A stretch of DNA of 64,000 nt from Thiohalomonas sp041685045 (GTDB lineage: Bacteria; Pseudomonadota; Gammaproteobacteria; Thiohalomonadales; Thiohalomonadaceae): the NCBI GenBank assembly GCA_041685045.1, contig JAWLGP010000001.1, positions 248,001-312,000 on the forward strand, in the 5' to 3' direction. Under the pieces are notes generated by a model. The model was given only the letters and a program-made list of their open reading frames with translations. It ran no database searches and had not been told where the DNA came from. The position numbers and the translations under genes were made by a program. Position 1 is the first letter of the stretch, and each line of letters begins with the position of its first letter. Positions 1-8,857 of this stretch are shown in pieces.

Positions 1-214
1 AGCGCGGTGCCGAAGATCGATTCGCATCTTCGCAAAGTGCGCTACCCAGCTGCCCGGCAGCAGCCCACTGAGCCTCCCGACCGGACGGGCCCAGGCACCG
101 TCCGGTCGTCACCGTGATCATCGCCATGGTCATCATGGCCAGGCCTCTCATCCCCGGTCGCTCTTCAGGCAACCGCGAACTGCGGCATCATTCCCAGCCC
201 ACCGACCTGGACCG

Positions 215-1039
215 TCAGTGACCCTGCGCCAGGACGGCAGCCATCGAATCGATGAACTCGTTAATCGAGGCATCCAGCGCCTGCTTAAAGCCACGCATCG
301 CGGCGGTAGTAAACTTCACCGAGCCGCCTTCTGCCAAGAAGGCGCGGTACTGCTCGAGTTCCTCCATCGGCACGTTCCGGTAGGTGTAGGCAATGCTCAA
401 TGCGATGGATTGTTCGATGGCGGACCGGGTCTGGGCCAGTTCACTTTTCAGGCTGGCTTGCACTTGCTCGATGTCCAGAATGGCTTGGGGGTCCATTGAC
501 TTCATCATGGCGGAGAACACGGCCACCGAAACCGTCTCCTGCAGAGTCACCGCAAAGTCTGTTGCACCGGTCAGCCGGTCCACTTCTTGGGCGAACGCCA
601 TCCGCTTGGAGTCGGCCATTAATTTATCGGCGCTCTGCAGCATCGCCCGGTAGCCGTCCGGTGTGCTAACGGCGAGCTCTTCCGCAGTGATCTTTCTACC
701 CAAATCCGACTGGTACCACGTCAGTAGTCTATTGACTTCAGCTTCGGTCAAATCGCCCTTGAGGGAGGACACAACGATTTTCCTGATCTCCGATGGGCGC
801 AGGGACTTATCCATAGCGACCACGAAGGCGCGGTACATCTCTTCAGGCAGTTCGGCGCCCTGTTGTCGGGCATCTTCGAATCCGCTCTTCATCACCGCAG
901 GTATTTCAGCCGTCTGCGCCTCGAAACCCGAGAGGTGCAGCAATTGATCGATCGCGCTATCGGCAACGGCAGCACTGGCGAGAGACGAGAAGAGAAGCAG
1001 GGCTTTCAGGGATAAAATTCTGGCAATCGGCTTGAGCAT
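215..1039 (-). CDS. DUF2059-like exported protein
   Basis: The product is a 274-residue secreted or periplasmic protein of unknown function. The first ~25 residues form a basic then hydrophobic signal peptide ending in an Ala-rich stretch. The mature part is mostly helical, and its middle and C-terminal portions resemble the DUF2059 family in pattern (a run of Leu/Glu helices, then a conserved YTYRNV-like segment and an F-L-x-S/E-G turn near the end). The start at 1039 is chosen because AAGGAA lies about 7 bases upstream; an in-frame ATG 27 bases further up has no such site and would put polar residues before the signal peptide. No operon partner is visible. The family assignment is by recognition and is moderate. 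Confidence 0.7.
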   Translation of the reverse strand: MLKPIARILSLKALLLFSSLASAAVADSAIDQLLHLSGFEAQTAEIPAVMKSGFEDARQQGAELPEEMYRAFVVAMDKSLRPSEIRKIVVSSLKGDLTEAEVNRLLTWYQSDLGRKITAEELAVSTPDGYRAMLQSADKLMADSKRMAFAQEVDRLTGATDFAVTLQETVSVAVFSAMMKSMDPQAILDIEQVQASLKSELAQTRSAIEQSIALSIAYTYRNVPMEELEQYRAFLAEGGSVKFTTAAMRGFKQALDASINEFIDSMAAVLAQGH

Positions 1040-1281
1040 AATGGTTCCTTTTTGCTGTTTGTCCATCCGGATGGATAACGTTGTTCAGGGATACTGCCGC
1101 CTTTGCGGTAGCGAAGCAATGGGAGGCAGATGATGCAACAGCGGATGCAGGCACTGATGCCCAACCACTTTTTGTTTGTTGGGGGAATATCCGGTGACAG
1201 TACCGATGCGATCCGTCATCGAACCGTAACACAGAGCCCCGTCTTTGCCATCGCCAATTTCGCGGCCATCACTGATTCCAT

Positions 1282-1338
1282 GCGCTGGAGCTCGACGGCA
1301 AGGACATCCGTGCCGGAGAGCCGATGCCGACAACCCAA
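1282..1338 (+). pseudogene. possible short remnant of a YbhB-like gene
   Basis: The 406-base stretch from 1067 to 1472 has no convincing gene. Within it, one frame encodes about 19 residues (ALELDGKDIRAGEPMPTTQ) that closely resemble the mature N-terminus of the YbhB-family protein encoded at 3201-3752 (ALELTSTDVRAGEPMPKAQ). A stop codon lies just upstream and the similarity ends abruptly, so this would be a decayed fragment of a paralogue. The match is short and could be chance. Confidence 0.3.
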
Positions 1339-1472
1339 TACTTGTTCTTCGCGCTTTGCAGTTTCTCCAGCAAAATGATGAATCGGACGAAGGCACAACA
1401 CGGTGCACGCTTGTCAAAGAGAGTCCATAGTAGCAAAGGTCTCCGGGTTGCCTCATTGAAGGATGACATTGA

Positions 1473-2018
1473 ATGCTGATTGGACACCTTCCGGCCGGCT
1501 ATGTATTTTCGAAACTCGCCTATGCCCGCTTCGAGGCGAGGATTGCCAGCTATCGACTTTTCATGTTTTGGGGTCTTTTGGGGGCGATTGCACCGGACTT
1601 CGACATGTTCTACTTCCACCTTGTGGACCAAGGTCAGATACACCACCACAGGTATGTATCTCACTTCCCGATACTTTGGCTCGCTCTGGTGATCGCTGCC
1701 TTGGCCGTGGTGAAACTCGGACGCAGGATTTGGGGCGCCTATGGGTTGATCTTCTCGCTTTGCGGCTTCGCTCATCTGGTGCTGGACACGGTCGTCGGCG
1801 ATATCTGGTGGCTGGCACCGATGGTCGACCAACCGTTTGCATTGGCGAGCGTCCCGGCCGTGTATCAACCATGGTGGCTCAATTTCATTCTGCATTGGTC
1901 CTTCACGCTTGAGCTTGCGCTATTTGCTTGGGCCGTTTGGTTGTACAGGCAAGACGGCGGGCGGAGAGTCCGCCGAGCGCTTTCCGTTGGGGTGGTGCGC
2001 GACGGAGATGGTGACTAA
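1473..2018 (+). CDS. DUF457/YdjM-like membrane-bound putative metal-dependent hydrolase
   Basis: This 181-residue inner-membrane protein matches the LexA-binding/YdjM-type putative hydrolase family. Visible marks are the early HLPAGY segment, the APDFDMFYF motif near residue 40, the histidine cluster HHHRYVSHFP just after it, and a later HLVLDTVVGDIWW segment. Together these supply the conserved His and Asp residues thought to bind metal. Four or five hydrophobic segments are present. AAGGA lies about 9 bases before the ATG. The substrate is unknown and nothing adjacent indicates a pathway. Confidence 0.75.
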   Translation: MLIGHLPAGYVFSKLAYARFEARIASYRLFMFWGLLGAIAPDFDMFYFHLVDQGQIHHHRYVSHFPILWLALVIAALAVVKLGRRIWGAYGLIFSLCGFAHLVLDTVVGDIWWLAPMVDQPFALASVPAVYQPWWLNFILHWSFTLELALFAWAVWLYRQDGGRRVRRALSVGVVRDGDGD

Positions 2019-2259
2019 TTAGCGGTCCAGCTCACGAGCACTTCACGCCGGTCGGGGCGATGGCGTAGCCAAACACCGTTTCCTGACATGAGCTGGTGTC
2101 CATCGCCCTGCTGTGCGCCTTCAGCCTGGCCACCGCCGATGCGCTGATCAGCAGTTGGTTCCCTCGGTTACGACGACATGACCGGACGCGCTTGACTGGC
2201 GCGCCAGCGGCGGTACGCTGCGACGCTTCCGTTCGTTTCCGTACGAGGCAACAAAGACC

Positions 2260-3138
2260 GTGACCGACGCGCTGCGACAACTACGCAACCGCGTACTCTC
2301 CCACCTCTCCGAGGATCCAACACGGGGTCCGCTCGGCGGCATCGGCATCTTCCATAGCCGTCGGCCTCAAAGCCTGCACAATGTGCCTATCCACCAACCT
2401 CTGCTGGTGCTGGTGGCCAGCGGCCGCAAGCTCATTCGGATGGGCGAGCGGCAGATGGTGGTTCCGGCGGGGGAGGTGCTGCTGTTGCCCGGCGGTTGCG
2501 AGGTGGAAGTGGCCAACGAGCCCGGCCACGACGGAGGGCAATATCTCGGACTCGCCATCGGCTTTTCCGAATCCAGCGTGAACCAGTTTCGCCGCTATTA
2601 TGGAACCGAGGCGGGAAATACTGCACCGCGCTGGGCGGCGCCGGCTCCGCCCGAGGTGATCGCGGCGATCACCCAATGGATTGAGTGGTGTCTTCAGCGT
2701 CCGGTCGACCCGACCCTCGCCCGCCATCGGCAGGTGGAGCTGCTACTGCTGCTCGCCCAGGCCGGCCTTGCCGGCAATCTGCTGCTGCACCGCCAGGCCC
2801 CTTGGCGCCAGCGCACCGCTCAGTTGCTCTGTCTCGACCCGGCCCACGACTGGAGCGCCGCCGAGGTGTGCCGCCGGCTTGGGGTCGGCGAATCGACCCT
2901 GCGCCGCCACCTCCAGCAGGAAGGGACCAGCTTTCGTGAAGTGCTGGAAGAGAGCCGGATGGTGGCGGCCTTGGCTCTGCTGCAGGAGACCTTCTGGCCG
3001 GTGGGACAGGTAGCCGATGCGGTCGGCTATCGGTCTCATTCCCGCTTCAGCGAACGCTTCAAGCGCCGATTCGGGCTCACCCCGGCAGAGCTGAAACGCA
3101 GCCGCGAGAGCGGTCAGGAACAAACGGCGAGCGTTTGA
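2260..3138 (+). CDS. AraC-family transcriptional regulator
   Basis: The product is a 292-residue DNA-binding activator. The N-terminal ~150 residues are a cupin-like sensor domain of the AraC_N type (HNVPIHQPLLVLVASGRK region followed by a VPAGEVLLLPGG strand pair). The C-terminal ~100 residues hold the two helix-turn-helix motifs of the AraC family, including the VGYRSHSRFSERFKRRFG signature. The start is GTG, with GAGG about 11 bases upstream. The next gene begins 62 bases after this stop, so co-transcription is possible. The effector and target genes are unknown. The 240 bases before it (2019-2259) contain only a faint resemblance to a transporter N-terminus. Confidence 0.88.
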   Translation: MTDALRQLRNRVLSHLSEDPTRGPLGGIGIFHSRRPQSLHNVPIHQPLLVLVASGRKLIRMGERQMVVPAGEVLLLPGGCEVEVANEPGHDGGQYLGLAIGFSESSVNQFRRYYGTEAGNTAPRWAAPAPPEVIAAITQWIEWCLQRPVDPTLARHRQVELLLLLAQAGLAGNLLLHRQAPWRQRTAQLLCLDPAHDWSAAEVCRRLGVGESTLRRHLQQEGTSFREVLEESRMVAALALLQETFWPVGQVADAVGYRSHSRFSERFKRRFGLTPAELKRSRESGQEQTASV

Positions 3139-3200
3139 GGCGAGTCGTGGCGTTGGCGGCGGGTATCCTCGAAGCCACTGTTACCTCACGGAGAACGATC

Positions 3201-3752
3201 TTGAACAATTTCAACAGGGCTGTCCTTGCCGTCGCCGTTTTCATGGCAACCGCGAACGCTCAGGCGCTGGAACTCACCAGCACCGACGTCCGCGCCGGTG
3301 AACCGATGCCGAAGGCGCAGGAGTACCGCGGTTTCGGTTGCGACGGCGGCAACATTTCACCCCAACTCGCCTGGAGCGAGGTGCCGGCCGGCACCCACAG
3401 CTTTGCGGTGACAGCCTACGATCCCGACGCCCCGACCGGCAGCGGCTGGTGGCACTGGGTCGTGTTCAACATCCCTGCTGACGTGCGCGAACTGCCCACC
3501 GGCGCCGGCGATCCGGCATCCGGTCTCGCGCCGGCCGCGGCCGTACAGAGCCGTACCGATTACGGCAGCGCCGGCTTCGGCGGCGCCTGCCCGCCGGTGG
3601 GCCACGGCCCGCACCGCTACCAGTTCAAGCTCTTTGCGCTGGACGTAGACCGGCTCGACCTCTCCCCCGACAGTTCCGCTGCCCTGGTGGGCTTCATGCT
3701 GGGGGCCCACAAGCTGGATGTGGCTGAACTGGAGGCAACCTACGAGCGGTAG
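3201..3752 (+). CDS. YbhB/YbcL (PEBP) family exported protein
   Basis: This 183-residue protein belongs to the bacterial phosphatidylethanolamine-binding/Raf-kinase-inhibitor-like family. The family pattern is clear: FGCDGGNISPQLAW, then YDPDAPTGSGWWHWVVFNIP with the DPDAP and WHWV ligand-pocket motifs, then GPHRYQFKLFALD. A signal peptide ends at about residue 21 (ANAQA). The TTG start at 3201 is preferred because GGAG sits about 8 bases upstream and the signal peptide follows directly; a longer reading from 3135 would add 22 unlikely residues. The cellular role of these proteins is not established. Confidence 0.88.
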   Translation: MNNFNRAVLAVAVFMATANAQALELTSTDVRAGEPMPKAQEYRGFGCDGGNISPQLAWSEVPAGTHSFAVTAYDPDAPTGSGWWHWVVFNIPADVRELPTGAGDPASGLAPAAAVQSRTDYGSAGFGGACPPVGHGPHRYQFKLFALDVDRLDLSPDSSAALVGFMLGAHKLDVAELEATYER

Positions 3753-4025
3753 CTTCTGACCAAGCATAGGTCCCGAAACAGAGTCCACTACCGGGCTCTG
3801 CGGAATACTCGGGAATGCCGAAGCGGTGAGAGCCCCCAACACGGGTTTCGCCGTTATTGCGAAGCAAACGGAAGCCGGCCACGCGGCGAATCGTAGGAGC
3901 CGCGTACCCCCTGCGGGCAGAAAAGAGGTCCCGACCAAAGTTGCGAAAAAATGGTTGTCCTGTTTCCCGATTGGCCTGACAATCGAGCGGTTATTGACGT
4001 TAGGCCATTTGGAAAAGGAAGAACA

Positions 4026-6185
4026 ATGAAGTTCCCCCATCTCTCTTGTCTCGCACTCGGTCTGATCACAGCCGGCAACGTTTACGCCAATCCGATTCCC
4101 GTCTGCGTCACCACGGCCGATGAGCTTCAGTCAGCGCTGACCGAGGTCGCCACAAACGGCGTCGACGACGAAATTCGGTTGGTCGCCGGCTTTTTCGATG
4201 GCGACATTAGTGTCCAATGGGAAGGGACTGACGCGTTGACCCTCGGGTTTGGTTTTGACGGGCAGTGTGAGACGCCCACCGAGGCGACGACCTCGTTCAG
4301 TTCCCTAACGCTTAGCGCACCGAACGCGACACTTACGGTTTATGGCCAAAATCTGGCGTTTGACGGAAATTTTACGATTTCTTTTAAAGACGTTGTGATT
4401 ATTGCCGACGACGGTGAATTGAATCTGCCGCCTTCAAACGGTCCTCTCCCACCTGACTACACGTGGAATAACTTCAGCGGTTCCGTGACCATTTCGAACG
4501 GCCCCAACCTGCCGCAACCTGTCGTTCCGGAGACAAGCGGCACCATAAGCGTCTGCTCCGGCTCACAAACCGCCTGTGTAATCCCCGATCTAATCGGCGG
4601 CAATGACCTGGAGCTAACCGGCGGCACCATCGACGCCGTTTTTCCAGGCAAAATTTTCTTTGGCGTACCGACAGTCAAGGTGACAGCGACTGGCCCGCTC
4701 ACGCCGGCAAGCCTTGGAAAGTTGCCCGACTCTTCCCGGTCGCCGACGGTGTTGCTGCCACCGGGTCGTCACGAGATCGTGCGGAAACACGAGGGAATAC
4801 GGTATAAGCAAATCGTCAAGGTGATACCGACCGTACGCCTGGTGGCCGAACCGCTCGTAGCGGAGGGCGGCACCTTTACGGTGACTGCGCAATTGCTCGG
4901 CCCAGCCGCAAAATATCCGGTAACGATTCCCTACACCGTTGGGGGTACGGCCGGGGCAACGGACCACAATGCCGCCGATGGCACCTTTGTGATCGAGTCG
5001 GGCACCAGCACCACCGTCACCTTCGAAACCTTCGACGACGACGTCGAGCACAGCCCCGACCGCACCATCGTCTTCAGGCTTGGAGAGCCGGAAAACGCGG
5101 TGGCGGGGCCAAAACCGAATGCCAGGATTACGGTGTCCGACGCCAATTTGCCGCCGAAGGTGAGCCTGAAAGTCGAGCAGGATGGACGAACCGGTTCGGT
5201 TGTCACGCAGGATGGCGGAGAAGTCACCATCACCGCCCAGGTGACCGATCCGAATGCGGGGGACAGCCACACCTACTCGTGGGCAGTTGACGGCTTCGTG
5301 TCGGCCGACTACGTCCGCACCGAGAATTTTTTCCGTTTTCGGCCGGCCGGCCTGGAGCCGGGCACCTATAGGGCTTCGGTGGTGGCGGCAGATGACGGCA
5401 CGCCGAAGGCATTCGGCCGGGGTGATGTGCTCCTGCGGGTGCTGGCCGAGGCGCCGGCACTCAGTACCGGCGTTGATAGTGACGATGATGGTATCGACGA
5501 CTTGACCGAGGGATTCGGCGATAGCGACGGAGACGGCATCCCCGACTATCTCGATCCGATCGGTGGCGCCAACCTGGTGAGTCTCGGTCGCGGGGAAGAC
5601 CAGCGCTATGCGCAGGTCCCCGACGGTCAGCGCCTGCGCCTGGGCCGGCGGGCCCAGGATGCGGCCAAGTCGACTCCGCTGCTGACGCCGGACGAACTGG
5701 CCGCCGCCATCGGTGCCGATTTCGAGCCGGACAGCTTTGAAAATGTCGGCGGGCTGTTCGATTTCGAGATCGCCGACCTGCCGCAGGCGGGCGCTACTGA
5801 AATCGTTCTGTCGCTGCGCAAAGCGATTCCCGAGAATGCGGTCTACCGCAAGTACTACGAGGGGATTGGCTGGAGGACCTTTGTCGAGGATGCCGACAAT
5901 GCGCTGGCCTCGGCGCCGGGTGAACACGGCACCTGCCCCTCGCCGGGTTCGGACAGCTACGAGCCGGGCCTGATTGCCGGCTACCGCTGTCTGCAACTTA
6001 CGTTGGAGGACGGCGGCCCCAACGATGCGGACGGGCAAGCGGACGGCCGCATTCAGGACCCGGGTGGAATTGCCCGCGATCCCCAGGCAAGCGGTGGCGG
6101 CGGCGCAGCCGGTGGGTGGCTGCTGGTCGGCTTGGCCCTGGCGGGAATCGGCCGATGGTCCAGACGGCGCGCTTCGGTGCGGTAA
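4026..6185 (+). CDS. large exported protein with Calx-beta, PKD-like, type-3 repeat and choice-of-anchor U regions
   Basis: This 719-residue surface or secreted protein opens with a signal peptide (about 22 residues). The N-terminal third is beta-rich without a recognised family. A Calx-beta-like domain covers about residues 265-375, a PKD-like domain follows (TYSWAV strand), and an acidic DSDDDGIDD / DSDGDGIPD calcium-binding repeat of thrombospondin type-3 kind comes next. A domain resembling choice-of-anchor U covers about 500-690. The tail has a Gly-rich linker, a hydrophobic helix and a WSRRR basic end, the layout of protein-sorting C-terminal signals such as GlyGly-CTERM. The ATG at 4026 has AAGGAAG upstream. 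It stands alone and ends at a strong terminator. Its ligand is unknown. Confidence 0.8.
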   Translation: MKFPHLSCLALGLITAGNVYANPIPVCVTTADELQSALTEVATNGVDDEIRLVAGFFDGDISVQWEGTDALTLGFGFDGQCETPTEATTSFSSLTLSAPNATLTVYGQNLAFDGNFTISFKDVVIIADDGELNLPPSNGPLPPDYTWNNFSGSVTISNGPNLPQPVVPETSGTISVCSGSQTACVIPDLIGGNDLELTGGTIDAVFPGKIFFGVPTVKVTATGPLTPASLGKLPDSSRSPTVLLPPGRHEIVRKHEGIRYKQIVKVIPTVRLVAEPLVAEGGTFTVTAQLLGPAAKYPVTIPYTVGGTAGATDHNAADGTFVIESGTSTTVTFETFDDDVEHSPDRTIVFRLGEPENAVAGPKPNARITVSDANLPPKVSLKVEQDGRTGSVVTQDGGEVTITAQVTDPNAGDSHTYSWAVDGFVSADYVRTENFFRFRPAGLEPGTYRASVVAADDGTPKAFGRGDVLLRVLAEAPALSTGVDSDDDGIDDLTEGFGDSDGDGIPDYLDPIGGANLVSLGRGEDQRYAQVPDGQRLRLGRRAQDAAKSTPLLTPDELAAAIGADFEPDSFENVGGLFDFEIADLPQAGATEIVLSLRKAIPENAVYRKYYEGIGWRTFVEDADNALASAPGEHGTCPSPGSDSYEPGLIAGYRCLQLTLEDGGPNDADGQADGRIQDPGGIARDPQASGGGGAAGGWLLVGLALAGIGRWSRRRASVR

Positions 6186-6193
6186 CGCGAATG

Positions 6194-6229
6194 GAGAAGG
6201 GGCGGTTCAGACCGCCCCTTCTCATTTGA
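6194..6229. terminator. bidirectional terminator hairpin
   Basis: A perfect 13-base-pair stem (GAGAAGGGGCGGT with its complement) encloses a TCAG loop at 6194-6223 and is followed by ATTTGAT. It lies between two convergent genes and can serve both. Confidence 0.85.
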
Positions 6230-6234
6230 TGCGG

Positions 6235-6819
6235 TCAGCCGGTCTTCTTCACGAACTTGGTCAGGATGACGATCTGCTGACCGTTCACGCGGCCTTCGAT
6301 CTGTTCGGGGTTGTCCGGTACCAGGGAGATGTTGCGCACGGCGGTGCCGCGCTTGGCGACCAGGCTGGTGCCCTTTACGTTGAGGTCCTTGATGACGGTG
6401 ACGGTGTCACCGGCCTCGAGCACGGCGCCGTGGCAGTCCTTGTGGCGAACATCGCCCCCTTCCTCGCTCTGACCCTCCCCGGAGGCCTTGGCCCAGGCCA
6501 GGGTATCTTCGTCCAGGTAGAGCATGTCCAGCAGTTCCTGCGGCCACCCCTCGCTGCTTAAACGCGTGAGCATGCGCCACGCCATCACCTGCACGGCCGG
6601 TACCTGACTCCACATGCTGTCGTTAAGGCAGCGCCAGTGGTTGACGTCGACGCTCTCCGGGTTTTCGATCTGCTCGCGGCAGGTGGCGCAGAGGAGCACG
6701 CTCTGGTCGGCGCTGCCGTCGGAGTCGGGCGGGACTTCGTAGACGGCGAGCTCATCGGTGGCGCCGCACAGTTCGCATTTGGAACCGCTACGGGCGTGCA
6801 GGTCTTGTTCGGTGCTCAT
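6235..6819 (-). CDS. phnA: PhnA/YjdM-type zinc-ribbon protein
   Basis: The product is a 194-residue protein of the PhnA (YjdM) family. The N-terminus carries a zinc ribbon with two CxxC pairs (CELC near residue 15, CATC near 49). The C-terminal ~75 residues match the PhnA domain: D-C-H-GAVLEAGDTVTVIKDLNVKG followed by IEGRVNGQQIVILTKFVKK. It is longer than the ~111-residue E. coli protein because of a middle helical insert. Despite the family name, E. coli PhnA is not required for phosphonate use, so no pathway is assigned. The start at 6819 places the zinc ribbon near the N-terminus. Confidence 0.85.
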   Translation of the reverse strand: MSTEQDLHARSGSKCELCGATDELAVYEVPPDSDGSADQSVLLCATCREQIENPESVDVNHWRCLNDSMWSQVPAVQVMAWRMLTRLSSEGWPQELLDMLYLDEDTLAWAKASGEGQSEEGGDVRHKDCHGAVLEAGDTVTVIKDLNVKGTSLVAKRGTAVRNISLVPDNPEQIEGRVNGQQIVILTKFVKKTG

Positions 6820-7060
6820 GATGGTTTGGCTCCGGGAGGGGCTCGCGGGGCGAGCGGGGGTGAATGGAAGGCGGGCATTATACACTGGCCCAATTGGGTT
6901 GGTTGCGGGACGGAAGGTTGAAGATTTGCCAGCTCGAGCGTGTGCCACGCTTGGATTTCACCCGAGTTCGAGTGGAGCGGCGCTCGCATGCCGATAATGT
7001 TTTTGCCGGATTGAAGCTGCCCAAAGGTTGGGAGGTTCGGGGGCTTGGCCAAAGCACCGC

Positions 7061-7106
7061 ATCGCGCCGGGGATTTATGCCCCGCATGGGGTACGGCGCT
7101 CCTACG
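7061..7106. repeat. REP-like palindromic repeat, copy a
   Basis: The segment runs from ATCGCGCCGGGGATTT to GGCGCTCCTACG and contains the internal palindrome GCCCCGCATGGGG. A close relative lies at 60121-60164, and shorter relatives lie at 7664-7745 and 60257-60279. It sits just upstream of greB. Confidence 0.65.
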
Positions 7107-7128
7107 TTTTTGTGAGCGAGGTTTGAAG

Positions 7129-7626
7129 ATGGGACGTTGGCGGCCGCCGCAGAAACCGGGGTCCAAGTACATCACGCCCGAAGGGCATGTGGCGCTTCAG
7201 AGCGAACTGGAGGCGCTGTGGGTGCGGCGGCGCGAGGTGGTGAAGGCGCTGTCGGCGGCGGCGGCCGAGGGGGATCGGTCGGAGAACGCCGAGTATATCT
7301 ATCGCAAAAAGGAGTTGCGGGAGATCGACCGGCGGATTCGGTATCTGCAAAAGCGGTTGCCTGAGTTGCAGGTGGTGACGACGGTGCCGGTGGATCGGGA
7401 GCGGGTGTTCTTCGGCGCCTGGGTGACCCTGGAGGATGGCAACGGGATCGAACACCGTTACCGCATTGTCGGGCCGGATGAGTTCGATCCCGAGCGGGGG
7501 TACATCAGTGTCGATGCGCCGATGGCACGGGCGCTGTTGGGGAAGCGGCTGGAGGATGAGGTGGTGGTGCAGCGGCCGGGGGGTGAGGATACCTATTGGG
7601 TTGTGGCGGTGGAGTATCGCGCTTGA
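7129..7626 (+). CDS. greB: transcription elongation factor GreB
   Basis: GreB rescues backtracked RNA polymerase by stimulating transcript cleavage in the secondary channel. The 165-residue product has the N-terminal coiled coil with the acidic tip motif GDRSENAEYIYRKKELREIDRR at about residues 48-67, and the C-terminal FKBP-like domain (VFFGAWVTLEDGNG, then SVDAPMARALLGKRLEDEV). The YRKKELREID form is typical of GreB rather than GreA. GAGG lies about 8 bases before the ATG at 7129. It is monocistronic and flanked by REP-like repeats. Confidence 0.93.
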   Translation: MGRWRPPQKPGSKYITPEGHVALQSELEALWVRRREVVKALSAAAAEGDRSENAEYIYRKKELREIDRRIRYLQKRLPELQVVTTVPVDRERVFFGAWVTLEDGNGIEHRYRIVGPDEFDPERGYISVDAPMARALLGKRLEDEVVVQRPGGEDTYWVVAVEYRA

Positions 7627-7663
7627 GAGAAGGCTGGTGCTGCGGTCGCCATCGATGCGCCTT

Positions 7664-7745
7664 ATCGCGCCGGGGACGGCACTCCCACAGGTGGTTTCGT
7701 TCGGCTTCGCCGCGAAACTTGTGGGAGCGGCGTCCTCGCCGCGAT
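7664..7745. repeat. inverted pair of REP-like repeats after greB
   Basis: An arm starting ATCGCGCCGGGGACGG and ending CTCCCAC is mirrored about 40 bases later by GTGGGAGCGGCGTCC ending in CGCGAT. The pair forms an imperfect long hairpin between the convergent greB and TRAP genes and could act as a terminator. Confidence 0.6.
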
Positions 7746-7756
7746 GGCAGTAACGC

Positions 7757-8836
7757 TTAAAGCGCCCGCGCGTTCATGTAGGCCCGTTCCGAGACATCGT
7801 GCCAAGCGACAACCTGGTCGCGGAACTTGCGGAACGACTCGTAGACCTTCTTCGACTTCGGATCCTTGGCGGCCACTTCGGCGACCACCTCATCGGAGAT
7901 CACCTTCAGTTTTTTCAGCACCTCGTCCGGGAAGCGGCGCAGGTCGACCTTGTGTTTGGTGACCAGGGTGTGCAGCGCTTCGTTGTTGCGGGCGGTGTAC
8001 TCGGAGAGGCCATCGAGGTTGGCGGCCTTGCAGGCGGTGGTCACGATGGTCTGCAGGTCCTTGGGCAGGGCGTCGAACGCCTTCTTGTTGACGAAGCACT
8101 CCAGGGTGGTGCCCGGTTCGTGCCAGCCCGGGTAGTAGTAGTGCTTGGCGGCCTTGTAGAGCCCGAAGGCGAGGTCGTTGTAGGGACCGACCCACTCGGT
8201 GGCATCGATGGCGCCGGACTTCAGCGAGGTGAAGATCTCGCCGCCGGGCAGATTGACCGGGGTGCCGCCCAGGCGCTTCAGTACCTCGCCGCCGAGGCCC
8301 GGAATGCGCATCTTCAGCCCTTCCAGGTCCTTCAGCGAATTGATCTCCTTGTTAAACCAGCCGCCCATCTGCACACCGGTGTTGATGGCCGCAGTGGGCA
8401 CCAGACCGAAGTCGGCGTAAATCTCCTCCCATAGCGCCATACCGCCGCCGTGATAGAGCCAGGCGTTCATCTCCTGGGCGGTGAGGCCGAACGGCACCGC
8501 AGCGAAGAACTGCGCCGCCTCGCTCTTGCCCTTCCAGTAGTAGGCAGCGCCATGCCCCATCTCCGCGCCGCCGCGGGAGACCAGGTCGAAGATGCCGAAG
8601 GCCGGCACCAGTTCGCCCGCCCCGTACACCTTCACCTCGATACGGCCGCCGGACATGGTGGTGATGAGCTCGGCCAGCTTGTTGGCTCCCGTGCCCATGC
8701 CGGGGAAGTTCTTCGGCCAGGTGGTCACCATCTTCCACTGATACTGCGCCTTGGCGTGTACCGCGGGTGCAACGCTGGTAGCCCCGGCCAGAATCGCCCC
8801 GGAGCCGGCCCCTTTGAGAAAGTCGCGTCTTTTCAT
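7757..8836 (-). CDS. TRAP transporter periplasmic substrate-binding protein (DctP family)
   Basis: The product is a 359-residue solute receptor for a tripartite ATP-independent periplasmic transporter. The N-terminus MKRRDFLKGAGSGA is a twin-arginine signal. The mature protein shows the family pattern: WKMVTTWPKNFPGMG, GGRIEVKVYGAGELVP, then LKMRIPGLGGEVLKRLGGTPV near residue 175, which includes the conserved substrate-contacting Arg, and ATEWVGPYNDLAFG. It resembles the alpha-keto acid/mannitol-chloroaromatic subgroup. No DctQ or DctM membrane genes are next to it; upstream lies the decayed 8.9-10.4 kb block. The ligand cannot be read from sequence. Confidence 0.9.
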   Translation of the reverse strand: MKRRDFLKGAGSGAILAGATSVAPAVHAKAQYQWKMVTTWPKNFPGMGTGANKLAELITTMSGGRIEVKVYGAGELVPAFGIFDLVSRGGAEMGHGAAYYWKGKSEAAQFFAAVPFGLTAQEMNAWLYHGGGMALWEEIYADFGLVPTAAINTGVQMGGWFNKEINSLKDLEGLKMRIPGLGGEVLKRLGGTPVNLPGGEIFTSLKSGAIDATEWVGPYNDLAFGLYKAAKHYYYPGWHEPGTTLECFVNKKAFDALPKDLQTIVTTACKAANLDGLSEYTARNNEALHTLVTKHKVDLRRFPDEVLKKLKVISDEVVAEVAAKDPKSKKVYESFRKFRDQVVAWHDVSERAYMNARAL

Positions 8837-8857
8837 CTGTGCCCCTTTATTGAGTTT

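Noticed and set aside
2090..2165. Possible N-terminal remnant of an EamA-type transporter (ELVSIALLCAFSLATADAL)
   Set aside because: The match is short and hydrophobic and is preceded by a stop; it is too weak to annotate.
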